A DNA stretch of 64,000 nt. It comes from Shewanella sp. SR44-3 (lineage in GTDB: Bacteria; Pseudomonadota; Gammaproteobacteria; Enterobacterales; Shewanellaceae). The notes under the pieces were generated by a model that was not told the DNA's origin, did not search any database, and worked only from the letters and a program-made list of their open reading frames with translations. The stretch spans positions 1 through 64,000 of the forward strand of contig NZ_JACJDV010000001.1 in the NCBI RefSeq assembly GCF_014163735.1, in the 5' to 3' direction. Position 1 is the stretch's first letter. Every line of letters starts with the position of its first letter. Shown here piece after piece: positions 1 to 7,461 of the stretch. Both the position numbers and the translations under genes were made by a program.

Positions 1-385
1 CCCATGCTGTAAAGGGTTAAAAAGCACACTTGATATCGCAGCTTATGGGTGAGGCTAATGACGATAGACACTTCAGCGGGGGTGAGGATATCGGGCAGAT
101 GGTTGACTTGCGGCGGCTTGACGATGTTGAGCCACTGCCAAGATTGGTTGAGCACATGGCGATAGAAGAATTGCAGACCATTACGGTCGAGTTTTACCGT
201 ACTCCATGAGTGAGAAGCGATTAAATCGGCAAAATAGCGCTTCAAATCAGCGGTTGTGAGTTTCGCCAAAGTAGGTAATCCAACCGATTAAGCTTGTCGG
301 GGCAGCAGTCGAAGTAGGCTGAGATACGCCTGACGGCCCGACTGTAAGCATCGATGGTAGCAGGGCGCTTGCCTTGCAGGGTGAG
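1..385 (-). pseudogene. Tyrosine recombinase fragment (IS91-associated type), broken
   Basis: Read on the minus strand, this is the N-terminal part of a tyrosine recombinase. One frame gives [20 protein letters not shown] and ends CCPDK near 293; a second frame resumes near 259 with LTTADLKRYFADLIASHSW, continues through WSTVKLDRNGLQFFY and runs off the left edge at LTLYSMG. This core-binding-domain sequence resembles the integrase that accompanies IS91-family transposases (family recalled from memory). It lacks a start codon: a stop lies just upstream of the first residue, so the 5' end was lost at a junction near 385-390 with the DUF1524 remnant. A 32-bp insertion at 260-291 breaks the frame. 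The catalytic domain would lie outside the window. Not expected to be functional. Confidence 0.7.
260..291 (-). repeat. 32-bp inverted copy of DUF1524-remnant DNA
   Basis: These 32 bases are the exact reverse complement of 516-547. Identity stops at both edges (the base before and the base after each mismatch). Removing the 32 bases restores one open frame through the recombinase fragment (DKL joined to TTADLK), so here it behaves as an insertion. No target-site duplication is visible around it. Confidence 0.9.
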
Positions 386-919
386 GTGTACTTAACTGAG
401 CTTGAGCGCTTAAGCGGTCGTTATTTTGAAGAAATGACTAATGGTCAAGCTTTAGCGTTTAGTGAAGATAATTCTGGAGTATTGCATCAAGGTACTGGTG
501 TGCAAAACTTCGTGTTTAATCGGTTGGATTACCTACTTTGGCGAAACCTATTAGATGGAAAATCTGTCGGCGACATCACTAAAGAGGATCTAAAAGAGCA
601 CTTTACAAGCTTTCAATTTGCATTCAGAACCTCTGTTGAGCATTACTTTCCACAAACCGATCCATCTGGTGCAAGAAAAATGAAGGATGTCGATCGCTTT
701 GGCAATCTGTGTCTAATTTCGCCAAGCAGTAACTCAAGACTTAGTAATTATTCTCCGCAAGATAAGAAGAAGTTCTATCGAGAAAACAATCGCGCTGAGA
801 GTTTAAAGCAAGCGATTATGATGAATTATCCTGAGTGGGGCCCTGTTGGGCAAGGATTAAAAAATATCGAAAAACACGAATCGCTCATGTTAGAGGTTTT
901 GACAGACAGCAAAGCATGA
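374..919 (+). pseudogene. C-terminal remnant of a DUF262/DUF1524 (GmrSD-like) nuclease
   Basis: The 181-residue frame carries the C-terminal half of a DUF1524 HNH-like domain. It has [11 protein letters not shown] at about 48-58, SVEHYFPQ with the H-x-x-P motif (H90, P93), then [12 protein letters not shown] and the conserved N-S-R-L-S-N segment near 120-125. Full-length family members have an N-terminal DUF262 (ParB/sulfiredoxin-like NTPase) domain and total 500 to 700 residues; that part is missing. The first few residues come from recombinase-derived DNA, so the gene was cut near 385-390. GmrSD-type proteins include restriction enzymes against modified phage DNA (family knowledge). Whether this half is expressed is unknown. 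The next gene starts 63 bp downstream on the same strand. Confidence 0.75.
516..547 (+). repeat. Source copy of the 32-bp inverted repeat
   Basis: This segment encodes part of the conserved DUF1524 stretch [11 protein letters not shown]. Because it fits the domain here and breaks the recombinase frame at 260-291, this is the likely original copy. Confidence 0.85.
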
Positions 920-982
920 GTAGGCTGAGGTATTTAATTAGTTTCAGAGAGTTTATATCAACTGGGTAACAACAGGCAGGAA

Positions 983-2140
983 ATGGATTTACAACTGACG
1001 ATACAAACTTCCGTTCTAGGATTTGACTATGACATAGAAGTGAATAGCTGGCAGCAAAAACTACAAGCCTATCGAGTATTCGGTACTAAGCCTAAAGAAC
1101 GGTTAGAAGGAGGGCTGGGATTAGGGCTAAACCTCATAACCCAGTTTTCATCAAGCGATGAATGGTTAGCTCAGATCCCTAAACAATATTTAGCCGTTAC
1201 AAAGATTTTTCCTGAACATGAATATCAGCTGTTGTGGCTTGCAGCTAATAGTGAGCAAGCGGCTCAATTGTTATTAATGCGACCATTGTTGTTGGTACTT
1301 ATTTGTGAGCAATACCCGATTGATAATGACAAAACGTTAGCGTTAAGTCATCTTGGGCAGCGCGACATTCTCAATGAACTCGGCTACGACAACGCAAAAG
1401 TAACACTTAAATTTATCGACAAGTTGACACTAAAATTCGAGCGAGATGTAGAGTTAAAGTTTTTGAAAAAGCTGTTAGACAAAACCTTGTGTCGCTACAA
1501 AGTTTTTAAACATCACCCAACAATAAACTATGTGACCATAAGTCTGGATAACCGATACCCATTTTTGACCTGCACAAAATTAGGCCATGCGATAGCAAAT
1601 AATAAAAACCTCAAAAGAGGGCCTTTGCGTGCATGTCTAGCCGATACAATAGCACTTGGATTAGCACTTGGTATGAATGAGGTTGCAAAACGAATTGGAC
1701 AGCTTTCGTCACTGAATGAACTTGAAAGGTTACATCAACAATGGATAGATTTCCGTAATGATGCTAGGCAGGTAGCATCTAGACCAGTTGATGCTGATAC
1801 GCCATACCCACAACTTATCCCTAGTGAGTCGAACATTTTTGCCATAGAAAATTATGATGATCTTATTAATGAAGGGATTAGCCAAAAACATTGTATCGCT
1901 GTTTATCACAATCGGATTATCGCAGGACATTATTGTGCATTCACAATGGAGCACCCACAAAGAGTGACCATAGGGGTGAAAATAAATAAGCGAATAGGCA
2001 TGTTTGAATTGGATCAAATCTCCGGGATACGTAATTCAATCGCAACAAATGAAACTCGAGAGATGGTCTATACGTGGTTTGAGAGAGTAAAGAAAACCTA
2101 TAAGCAAAGATTTAACCCTGAGTCTGAACTAAAGGCTTAA
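983..2140 (+). CDS. PcfJ-like domain protein
   Basis: Protein of 385 residues with no signal peptide or membrane segment. The C-terminal third looks like the PcfJ family first seen on conjugative plasmids and common in mobile DNA: DLINEGISQKHCIAVYHNR, then a G-x-Y-x-x-F strand, a P-x-R-x-T-I-G-V segment and a DQISGIRN motif (about 290-350). The N-terminal two thirds are not recognised; they are helix-rich with charged LKF/KFL repeats around 135-165. The start follows a GCAGGAA ribosome site. It lies 63 bp after the DUF1524 remnant on the same strand, so the two may have been one transcript. Biochemical role of PcfJ proteins is unknown. The gene is visibly more AT-rich than the core genes further right, which fits acquired DNA. 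Confidence 0.6.
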   Translation: MDLQLTIQTSVLGFDYDIEVNSWQQKLQAYRVFGTKPKERLEGGLGLGLNLITQFSSSDEWLAQIPKQYLAVTKIFPEHEYQLLWLAANSEQAAQLLLMRPLLLVLICEQYPIDNDKTLALSHLGQRDILNELGYDNAKVTLKFIDKLTLKFERDVELKFLKKLLDKTLCRYKVFKHHPTINYVTISLDNRYPFLTCTKLGHAIANNKNLKRGPLRACLADTIALGLALGMNEVAKRIGQLSSLNELERLHQQWIDFRNDARQVASRPVDADTPYPQLIPSESNIFAIENYDDLINEGISQKHCIAVYHNRIIAGHYCAFTMEHPQRVTIGVKINKRIGMFELDQISGIRNSIATNETREMVYTWFERVKKTYKQRFNPESELKA

Positions 2141-2590
2141 AAAATTACGAAATGGATCTGGCATTACAAAGTCTGTTTGCATTTGTAGGCTTTGTTAAAG
2201 GAATACCACACTTCAGTTATCAATATCACCAACTGAGAAAAACATACACAGGATTTGAAAAAGTCAGGTGGTAAAAATAACACCAAAAAGCGCTCTGAAT
2301 AGAACATTGCACCAAAGTTGTGCGCTTAAATCGTTTTTTTCAATTTAACTATCTGATTATTAATACTAAAAAGCAAGATCCATGAAGTGAGACAAAACTC
2401 ATTTGGTATGAGAAACCACACAATAGGATGTTCTTTAATAAGGCGCTGAAACTCTATTTAACATAATATACATTGTGCGCATAGATGTAAGTATCTGCTT
2501 TTTTACTCTGGTTAGGTGTTGACCAAGCGATGCGCACATTCAAGGTTATGTTCAATGGCGGCTTTGTTTTTTGGGCTTTACGCTGAGTGA
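2141..2590. other. AT-rich gap between PcfJ-like gene and integrase gene
   Basis: No convincing gene. A 40-codon frame (2152-2274, plus) opens with ATG but has no good ribosome site and no recognised relative. A 9-bp perfect inverted repeat, TGTGCGCAT at 2474-2482 and ATGCGCACA at 2530-2538, lies near the 3' end of the integrase gene. No tRNA or clear attachment site was seen. Confidence 0.5.
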
Positions 2591-3907
2591 TTATTCAATC
2601 CCCGCAAGATGATCCAGTGGTTTTTCGAAGGCACTCTGGTGACGTTCGCTTTGGTTGGTGTGTAGGTATTGTGATGTGGTGTCTATGCTTTCGTGGCCGG
2701 CGTCGGCTTGTACGTGTGATAACGGCCTACGGTTCAAGTTGATGTCGTGGGTTATTCCGGTGTGACGAATATTATGGGCGGTCATTTTTCTCATGGCACT
2801 GGCGTCATGCTCTAAACCCTGATCAAAGGCGGCTTGTGCGGCTAATTGAATAAGCATGTCTATTTGCTCACGGATTTGGCGGATCCCAAGATTGGCATTG
2901 ACAATACCTGTGTCACGGCCATGGCCAGCGGCGCGATGCCTGATGAATATCGGCTGGTTTTCATCGGCGCTAGGATAATCTGTTAAGCCTAAGAAACGTC
3001 GATAATCAATCAAGGCTGTCAGCAAAGCTTTGGATATGGCGATATTGCGCGATTTGCCGCTTTTAGATATCGGCACATGAAAATACCAAATGCCAGTTTG
3101 TCTGTCTTGCTTAAACTGGCTCATTACCGGCGAATAGCCTGCACGGGCGCTGACTTCAGATATACGCAGGTAACAGCCATACAGTAAATAGAGTAAAAAC
3201 AGGCTGCGTTGATGTGTTTGCGGCTCTTTCTCAGCTAAGTTTTTGGCTGTGCTAATCACATAAGACCACTGCAGTTCGGTAAATGCTTGGTTATTATCGT
3301 CTTCATTAATGGTGTATTTACGGGCAATGGCAAAACGGCTGTGATTGAGCCATAACTGCGCGGGATTGCGCTCGCTGTATTCTTCACTGATTAAATAGCC
3401 ATAAAAGGAAGATAAAATGGCGAGTTTTGTTTTCAATGCATTGTCACTTAAGCGGTACGGCTGGCATTCCCCTAAGTGTTTTTTTCCGACAAAAGGACGC
3501 CATTTCGGGTTTGGAAAGCGATCGCTGCCGTCACTGTCTTGGTTACTTTTATCAACACAAAACTGCGGCACATTAAAATAGCCTATTAAGGCTAATGGTG
3601 GGTTTTGGCAATAATCCACGTAGCGGCTCATGTCTTTACGGCTGACATTCACTGGTGATAAGCACGCCACATCAAAACACCAATGCAGGAATGTGGTGAG
3701 TTCACTGCGATAGGCTTTATAGTTGTTTTCACTGCCTTTTTGCTCAAATAACCAGTCAGAAGCGTGTTCGACGACTAGCCCAGCATCACTCACTGCGCTC
3801 AAGCTTATACGGGTAATATACTGATTAACAATAGGATTACCTTGAATGATAAAGGCTGCGGCATCAAATAGTGGCATAACGGGAGGGGTAATTGGCGGTA
3901 TAGTCAT
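2591..3907 (-). CDS. Tyrosine recombinase (site-specific integrase), full length
   Basis: A 438-residue tyrosine recombinase that cuts and rejoins DNA through a phosphotyrosine intermediate. The catalytic set is complete: R248 in YLRISEV, a lysine in the following beta hairpin region (PISKSGKSR), H378-x-x-R381 in HNIRHTG, a GHESIDTT histidine and the nucleophile Y414 in SQYLHT. The N-terminal part (about 35-200) fits the SAM-like core-binding domain, with extra sequence around 115-150. It is longer than XerC/XerD (about 300 residues). It is encoded towards the accessory genes at the left end and may be their integrase, or a stand-alone chromosomal recombinase; no flanking tRNA or direct repeat was seen to decide this. 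Confidence 0.85.
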   Translation of the reverse strand: MTIPPITPPVMPLFDAAAFIIQGNPIVNQYITRISLSAVSDAGLVVEHASDWLFEQKGSENNYKAYRSELTTFLHWCFDVACLSPVNVSRKDMSRYVDYCQNPPLALIGYFNVPQFCVDKSNQDSDGSDRFPNPKWRPFVGKKHLGECQPYRLSDNALKTKLAILSSFYGYLISEEYSERNPAQLWLNHSRFAIARKYTINEDDNNQAFTELQWSYVISTAKNLAEKEPQTHQRSLFLLYLLYGCYLRISEVSARAGYSPVMSQFKQDRQTGIWYFHVPISKSGKSRNIAISKALLTALIDYRRFLGLTDYPSADENQPIFIRHRAAGHGRDTGIVNANLGIRQIREQIDMLIQLAAQAAFDQGLEHDASAMRKMTAHNIRHTGITHDINLNRRPLSHVQADAGHESIDTTSQYLHTNQSERHQSAFEKPLDHLAGIE

Positions 3908-4074
3908 AGATACGCTAACTCATTAATAGAATTAAACTTTAAAGCTATTATAGGCTAAAATCCTCAATGCCGATAACGGTATTTATCGGCATCACATTAA
4001 CACTAAAATGAGTGATTAGGCTTAGCCCTAGAATTATTCATAAAAAATGACTCACGATTAAAAACATTGCATCT

Positions 4075-4356
4075 TTAACCTTCGCGAGTATAAATTAACT
4101 CGGCTTCGCTGCTCTGCTCCTTGGGTTGAATGGTGCCTTGGCAATCCATGCCAAGACAGCTTTGTGAGCTATTTCTCCCCGTTTTACAGGCCGCTTGAGT
4201 ACACACGGCTCGCTTATCACAACACCACAGGCACAATTGCCATAATCGCTGTTTTGTCTGCTTATCTAGGCATTGTAGATCCGCGGCGCACAAGTGCCCT
4301 GCTTTTATCAGACTTGCTAACTTTTCAACTGAAATAGCCAGGTTCATCTTGTCCAT
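4075..4356 (-). CDS. Cysteine-rich small protein of unknown function
   Basis: Protein of 93 residues with nine cysteines (C23, C29, C42, C45, C46, C52, C57, C67, C72), including LCLWCC, which could bind a metal or an iron-sulfur cluster (inference). No signal peptide. A frame seven codons longer exists, but AGGAAGAG lies correctly in front of the ATG at 4356, so that start is preferred. I do not recognise a named family. A Fur-like box sits about 150 bp upstream, which hints at iron-regulated expression. The residues after about 58 are low in conserved character. Confidence 0.6.
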   Translation of the reverse strand: MDKMNLAISVEKLASLIKAGHLCAADLQCLDKQTKQRLWQLCLWCCDKRAVCTQAACKTGRNSSQSCLGMDCQGTIQPKEQSSEAELIYTREG

Positions 4357-4850
4357 TATTCTCTTCCTTCTATCCACACCTGCTCACTAGACTCATGCTG
4401 CCCTCTCTCAAAGAAATGCTCATCTTATTTTAGCGTTAAAGAGATGGGCTCAAATGAGCCGAGGCTAGATTAACTTTCGTTAATGAACATGATAGCAGTC
4501 AATATCGATAATGAGAATAGTTACCAATTAGATTTGCATCGTTTTGAACAATAAGCACTGCCCTTTTCTCTATCACCTTTGTGCTGATAACAGGCACTTT
4601 TAATAAGGTACTTTCTTATGCGAAGAATACAGGTCCATAGTGAGTCTATTACAAGAGTTCTCGTGTAAAGGACTCACACAGTTAGCGGTGCAAAAAACGG
4701 CTTAATATGCATTTATTATCCCGAGCTTAGGCTAAATATGCCTAAACACTGAAGAAATCTGTCTTGATTGTAAAATATTCACCTACACTTTTATTCATTA
4801 TCTTTTTACTCCTTGTCATTCCTCGCGCCATTCACCACTTGAGGTATCGA
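4357..4850. other. Intergenic region between divergent genes
   Basis: About 490 bp with no supported gene. It holds a Fur-like box (4507-4525) and presumably the promoters of the cysteine-rich gene (minus) and of the response regulator (plus). A longer reading of the response regulator from a TTG at 4764 would add a hydrophobic N-terminus, but this is less likely than the ATG at 4851. Confidence 0.5.
4507..4525 (-). promoter_or_regulatory. Candidate Fur box
   Basis: GATAATGAGAATAGTTACC matches 15 of 19 positions of the Fur consensus GATAATGATAATCATTATC. It is about 150 bp upstream of the cysteine-rich gene and about 325 bp upstream of the response regulator, so the former is the more likely target. 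Match counted by eye. Confidence 0.5.
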
Positions 4851-6440
4851 ATGCTGTTTACCAATGGAAAAACTAAACCGTCAGTTCAATTAAAAGATCA
4901 ACAAAATCAGGCAGCAGCGACAGCAAAACAGCCTAATTGGAAGTTACTAATCGTAGATGATGAACCTGATGTCCATGCGGTGACTAAATTGGCCTTATCT
5001 CGGTTTAAATTAGATGAGCGTGCCCTGACTTTTGTTAGTGCTTTTAGTGCAAAAGAAGCCAAAGAAATATTAACTAAGGACAATGATATTGCTGTGGCTT
5101 TTGTGGATGTGGTGATGGAACATGATCATGCGGGATTAGAGCTGGTTAAGTGGATCCGTGAAGAACTTGGCAATAACACCATTCGTCTTATATTACGTAC
5201 CGGCCAACCTGGGCAAGCGCCGGAAGAATATGTGATTGTGAATTATGATATTAACGATTACAAAGCCAAGGCTGAGCTGGATTCACGTAAATTAATGACC
5301 AGCGTCTACTCTTCCCTACGCTCCTACCGTGACATTATAGAGATTGAGCATGCCCGTGAGCTGCAAGTGCTGCATCGTAAAGGTTTAGAGCGGGTGCTAA
5401 AAGCCACCTCTGGCCTGTTTGAGCTGCGCACCCTGCATAAATTTGCCGATGGGTTATTGAATCAAGTGGCCAGCTTGTTAAATCTTAAATCTGAAACCTT
5501 ATTACTCAGTTATAACGCCATCGATGCCATGAGTGGTCATTTAGCGCCCTCTAAAATAGAAGTGCTGGCAGGCACTGGACATTTTCATCTGTGTAAAAAT
5601 CAGGATGTACCATTAACTGTGCTGGCACTGCTTAATCGCGCTATCGAAAATAAAAGCTGCCTTTACCACGAGGACTGCTTTGTGGGGTATTTCCCCACCA
5701 AAAATCATCAGGCGGTGAATTTACTTTATATGGAAGGCTTGGGCAGTATCAGTGATTTAGATAAGCAGCTTATTGATATTTTTGCTATTAACGTCGCTGT
5801 GGCTTTTGAAAATTTACTCCTAAGCCAAGAAGTTGAAGACACTCAGTCCGAGCTTATCTTACGCTTAGGTGACGTGGTTGAAAGCCGCTCTAAAGAAGCG
5901 GCTCATCATGTGGTGCGCATGGCAGAATATTGCTATGAATTAGCGTTAATGATGGGCTTAGATGAGGCAGAGGCTGATTTACTTAAGCGCGCTGCACCTA
6001 TGCATGACATAGGAAAAATTGCCATTCCCGATGCTGTGCTGCTTAAACCTGGCAAGCTTGATAATGATGAGTGGCAAATAATGCGCCAGCACCCTGTTAT
6101 CGGGCACCAAATTTTAGCCAGCTCTAAGCGGCCGATATTAAAGGCCGCAGCGACCATAAGTTTGCAGCACCATGAAAAGTTTGACGGCTCAGGTTACCCT
6201 GCGGGCATTAAAGGGCAAGATATTGATATTTTTGCACGTATCGTAGCTATTGCCGATGTGTTTGATGCTTTGACTCATAAGCGTTGTTATAAAGAAGCTT
6301 GGCCATTGCCTGATGTACTTGCTGAAATGCAGCGCGGCAGTGGCACTCATTTTGACCCTCACATTTTACAGGTGTTTATTGACAATGTTGACACCTTTGT
6401 CACGATTAAAGGCCGCTGGCAAGACAGCGCTGAACTCTAG
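4851..6440 (+). CDS. Response regulator: REC, DUF3369, HD-GYP (c-di-GMP phosphodiesterase)
   Basis: Protein of about 529 residues. A receiver domain occupies about 33-155 (acidic pocket LLIVDDEPD, phospho-acceptor D86 in FVDVVME, K138 in NDYKAKAEL). A DUF3369 sensor-like domain follows (about 170-335). The C-terminal HD-GYP domain has H385-D386 in MHDIGKIAIPD, HPVIGHQIL and an intact G448-Y449-P450 motif in HHEKFDGSGYP. HD-GYP domains hydrolyse cyclic di-GMP, so phosphorylation probably controls second-messenger level and thus motility or biofilm state. The ATG at 4851 has GAGG nine bases upstream; an in-frame TTG at 4764 would add a hydrophobic segment and has no ribosome site. No cognate kinase is adjacent. 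Confidence 0.85.
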   Translation: MLFTNGKTKPSVQLKDQQNQAAATAKQPNWKLLIVDDEPDVHAVTKLALSRFKLDERALTFVSAFSAKEAKEILTKDNDIAVAFVDVVMEHDHAGLELVKWIREELGNNTIRLILRTGQPGQAPEEYVIVNYDINDYKAKAELDSRKLMTSVYSSLRSYRDIIEIEHARELQVLHRKGLERVLKATSGLFELRTLHKFADGLLNQVASLLNLKSETLLLSYNAIDAMSGHLAPSKIEVLAGTGHFHLCKNQDVPLTVLALLNRAIENKSCLYHEDCFVGYFPTKNHQAVNLLYMEGLGSISDLDKQLIDIFAINVAVAFENLLLSQEVEDTQSELILRLGDVVESRSKEAAHHVVRMAEYCYELALMMGLDEAEADLLKRAAPMHDIGKIAIPDAVLLKPGKLDNDEWQIMRQHPVIGHQILASSKRPILKAAATISLQHHEKFDGSGYPAGIKGQDIDIFARIVAIADVFDALTHKRCYKEAWPLPDVLAEMQRGSGTHFDPHILQVFIDNVDTFVTIKGRWQDSAEL

Positions 6441-6467
6441 AGAAGGGAGTTAGTGGATAAGACCAAA

Positions 6468-6498
6468 GCCGCCACGCTTGTTAGGTAAGCGCGGCGGC
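6468..6498 (+). terminator. GC-rich hairpin after the HD-GYP gene
   Basis: A 12-bp stem (GCCGCCACGCTT against AAGCGCGGCGGC, one mismatch) with a 7-base loop, 27 bp after the stop codon. The T-run is weak (ATTGTTG), so termination may be partial. Confidence 0.55.
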
Positions 6499-6657
6499 AT
6501 TGTTGCATCTAGCAAGTTTTTTGGCGCAATAGTTTTTTAGCTCAACAGCATCCAGCATAACTGAATTAACCTGCACTATCTCGCGCATTAATCATCGCGC
6601 ACTATCATTGAGTCATGTTAAGCGGACCGTTACAGTGCTGTTTTATCGAGCCGTGGG

Positions 6658-7194
6658 CTAATTGGCGCTGTCGGCCAGAAAATCAATGTAGCCCGATTTA
6701 GTGCTACCTTGAACATTCACGCTGACAAACAGTCGCCACACCATGTAATGACTGCTGCACGAACCGTAGATGAAATCACCTTGATACTCAGAGTCTGAAA
6801 TACGCTTCATGATAATCGGAATAATCCCCATAAACATGTCACGCCCTTCAAGGCGCAAGCTAACATCACTGATGGCAGCGGCGCCTGTGGCAACTGAACT
6901 TGTGAGTTTGATTGAAAGTGGTGTCTCACTGGGTGCATGTTCTGGGGTTAAGGCCAAGTCTAAAGTTAAGTCGGCAAAGCGCAATTGGCACTGACCTTGA
7001 CTAAACTGGCAAAGTGTCAGATCCACACTAGACTCTTGCAGTGCGTCTGTCTGCTTTGCGGCTAAATCTCCCGCCGCAGTTGCCGTTTTCGGCTCGTCAA
7101 TTGCGTGGGTGTCTTTAGCTGTAGAGTCAGGCTGGCAACCTTGTAATATATTGATTATTAGTAATAAAGCAATTGCTGAATTTCTGCCTATCAT
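6658..7194 (-). CDS. Lipoprotein of unknown function, divergent from ccoN
   Basis: Protein of 178 residues with a lipoprotein signal (hydrophobic 8-18, lipobox LQGC with the cysteine at 20) and no lysine-rich retention signal evident, so probably membrane-anchored facing the periplasm. After a low-complexity Ala/Thr/Asp linker (about 24-55) comes a beta-rich domain with a pair of cysteines (C62, C69) and one more (SCSSHYMVW). It ends with an aromatic-rich strand. No family recognised. It is transcribed away from ccoN, and its start is about 47 bp from the perfect FNR/EtrA site, which suggests joint oxygen control with the oxidase. A role in oxidase assembly is only an inference from position. 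Confidence 0.65.
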   Translation of the reverse strand: MIGRNSAIALLLIINILQGCQPDSTAKDTHAIDEPKTATAAGDLAAKQTDALQESSVDLTLCQFSQGQCQLRFADLTLDLALTPEHAPSETPLSIKLTSSVATGAAAISDVSLRLEGRDMFMGIIPIIMKRISDSEYQGDFIYGSCSSHYMVWRLFVSVNVQGSTKSGYIDFLADSAN

Positions 7195-7240
7195 AGAATT
7201 TCACCTTGTAAACGCATTTTGTAGCATTATGTTTGAGAGA

Positions 7241-7254
7241 TTGATCCAGATCAA
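7241..7254. promoter_or_regulatory. FNR/EtrA binding site
   Basis: TTGATCCAGATCAA is a perfect match to the FNR consensus TTGAT-N4-ATCAA. It lies between the lipoprotein gene and ccoN and can serve either. The EtrA/FNR gene itself is at 14758 in this window. Confidence 0.85.
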
Positions 7255-7282
7255 CTTTCAGCTTGGGTTGTGAGTATCTTTT

Positions 7283-7296
7283 TTGATGTAGCTCAA
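7283..7296. promoter_or_regulatory. Second FNR/EtrA-like site
   Basis: TTGATGTAGCTCAA matches 9 of the 10 conserved FNR positions. It is 42 bp (four helical turns) from the perfect site, centre to centre. Confidence 0.55.
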
Positions 7297-7306
7297 GTAT
7301 CATTGC

Positions 7307-7341
7307 GTTACCTCATGATAGAGTCATCATCGTGAGGTAAC
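7307..7341. promoter_or_regulatory. Inverted repeat in the ccoN upstream region
   Basis: GTTACCTCA (7307-7315) and TGAGGTAAC (7333-7341) form a perfect 9-bp inverted repeat with a 17-base spacer that has its own TGAT/ATCA pairing. It could be an operator for another regulator or a leader hairpin. It has no T-run and is followed by about 120 bp before the ccoN start. Confidence 0.5.
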
Positions 7342-7461
7342 ACCTTGACAAAAAGTAATAAAAAGCGTCGCAAGACGCGTCATTTTTTAACCTATTGTCA
7401 CCCAAACAGGTAAAGTTTCACTTTACTATAATTAGAAAAAGTAATAAGCCGTGGAAGCATT

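Noticed and set aside
260-547. CRISPR spacer acquisition event as the origin of the 32-bp copy
   Set aside because: No repeat sequence flanks the insertion and no array or cas gene is present; length alone does not support it.
2152-2274. 40-residue gene after the PcfJ-like gene
   Set aside because: No good ribosome site or recognised relative; kept only as a note in the intergenic entry.
4764-4850. Membrane-anchored N-terminus for the HD-GYP regulator
   Set aside because: Requires a TTG without ribosome site; the ATG at 4851 has a good one.
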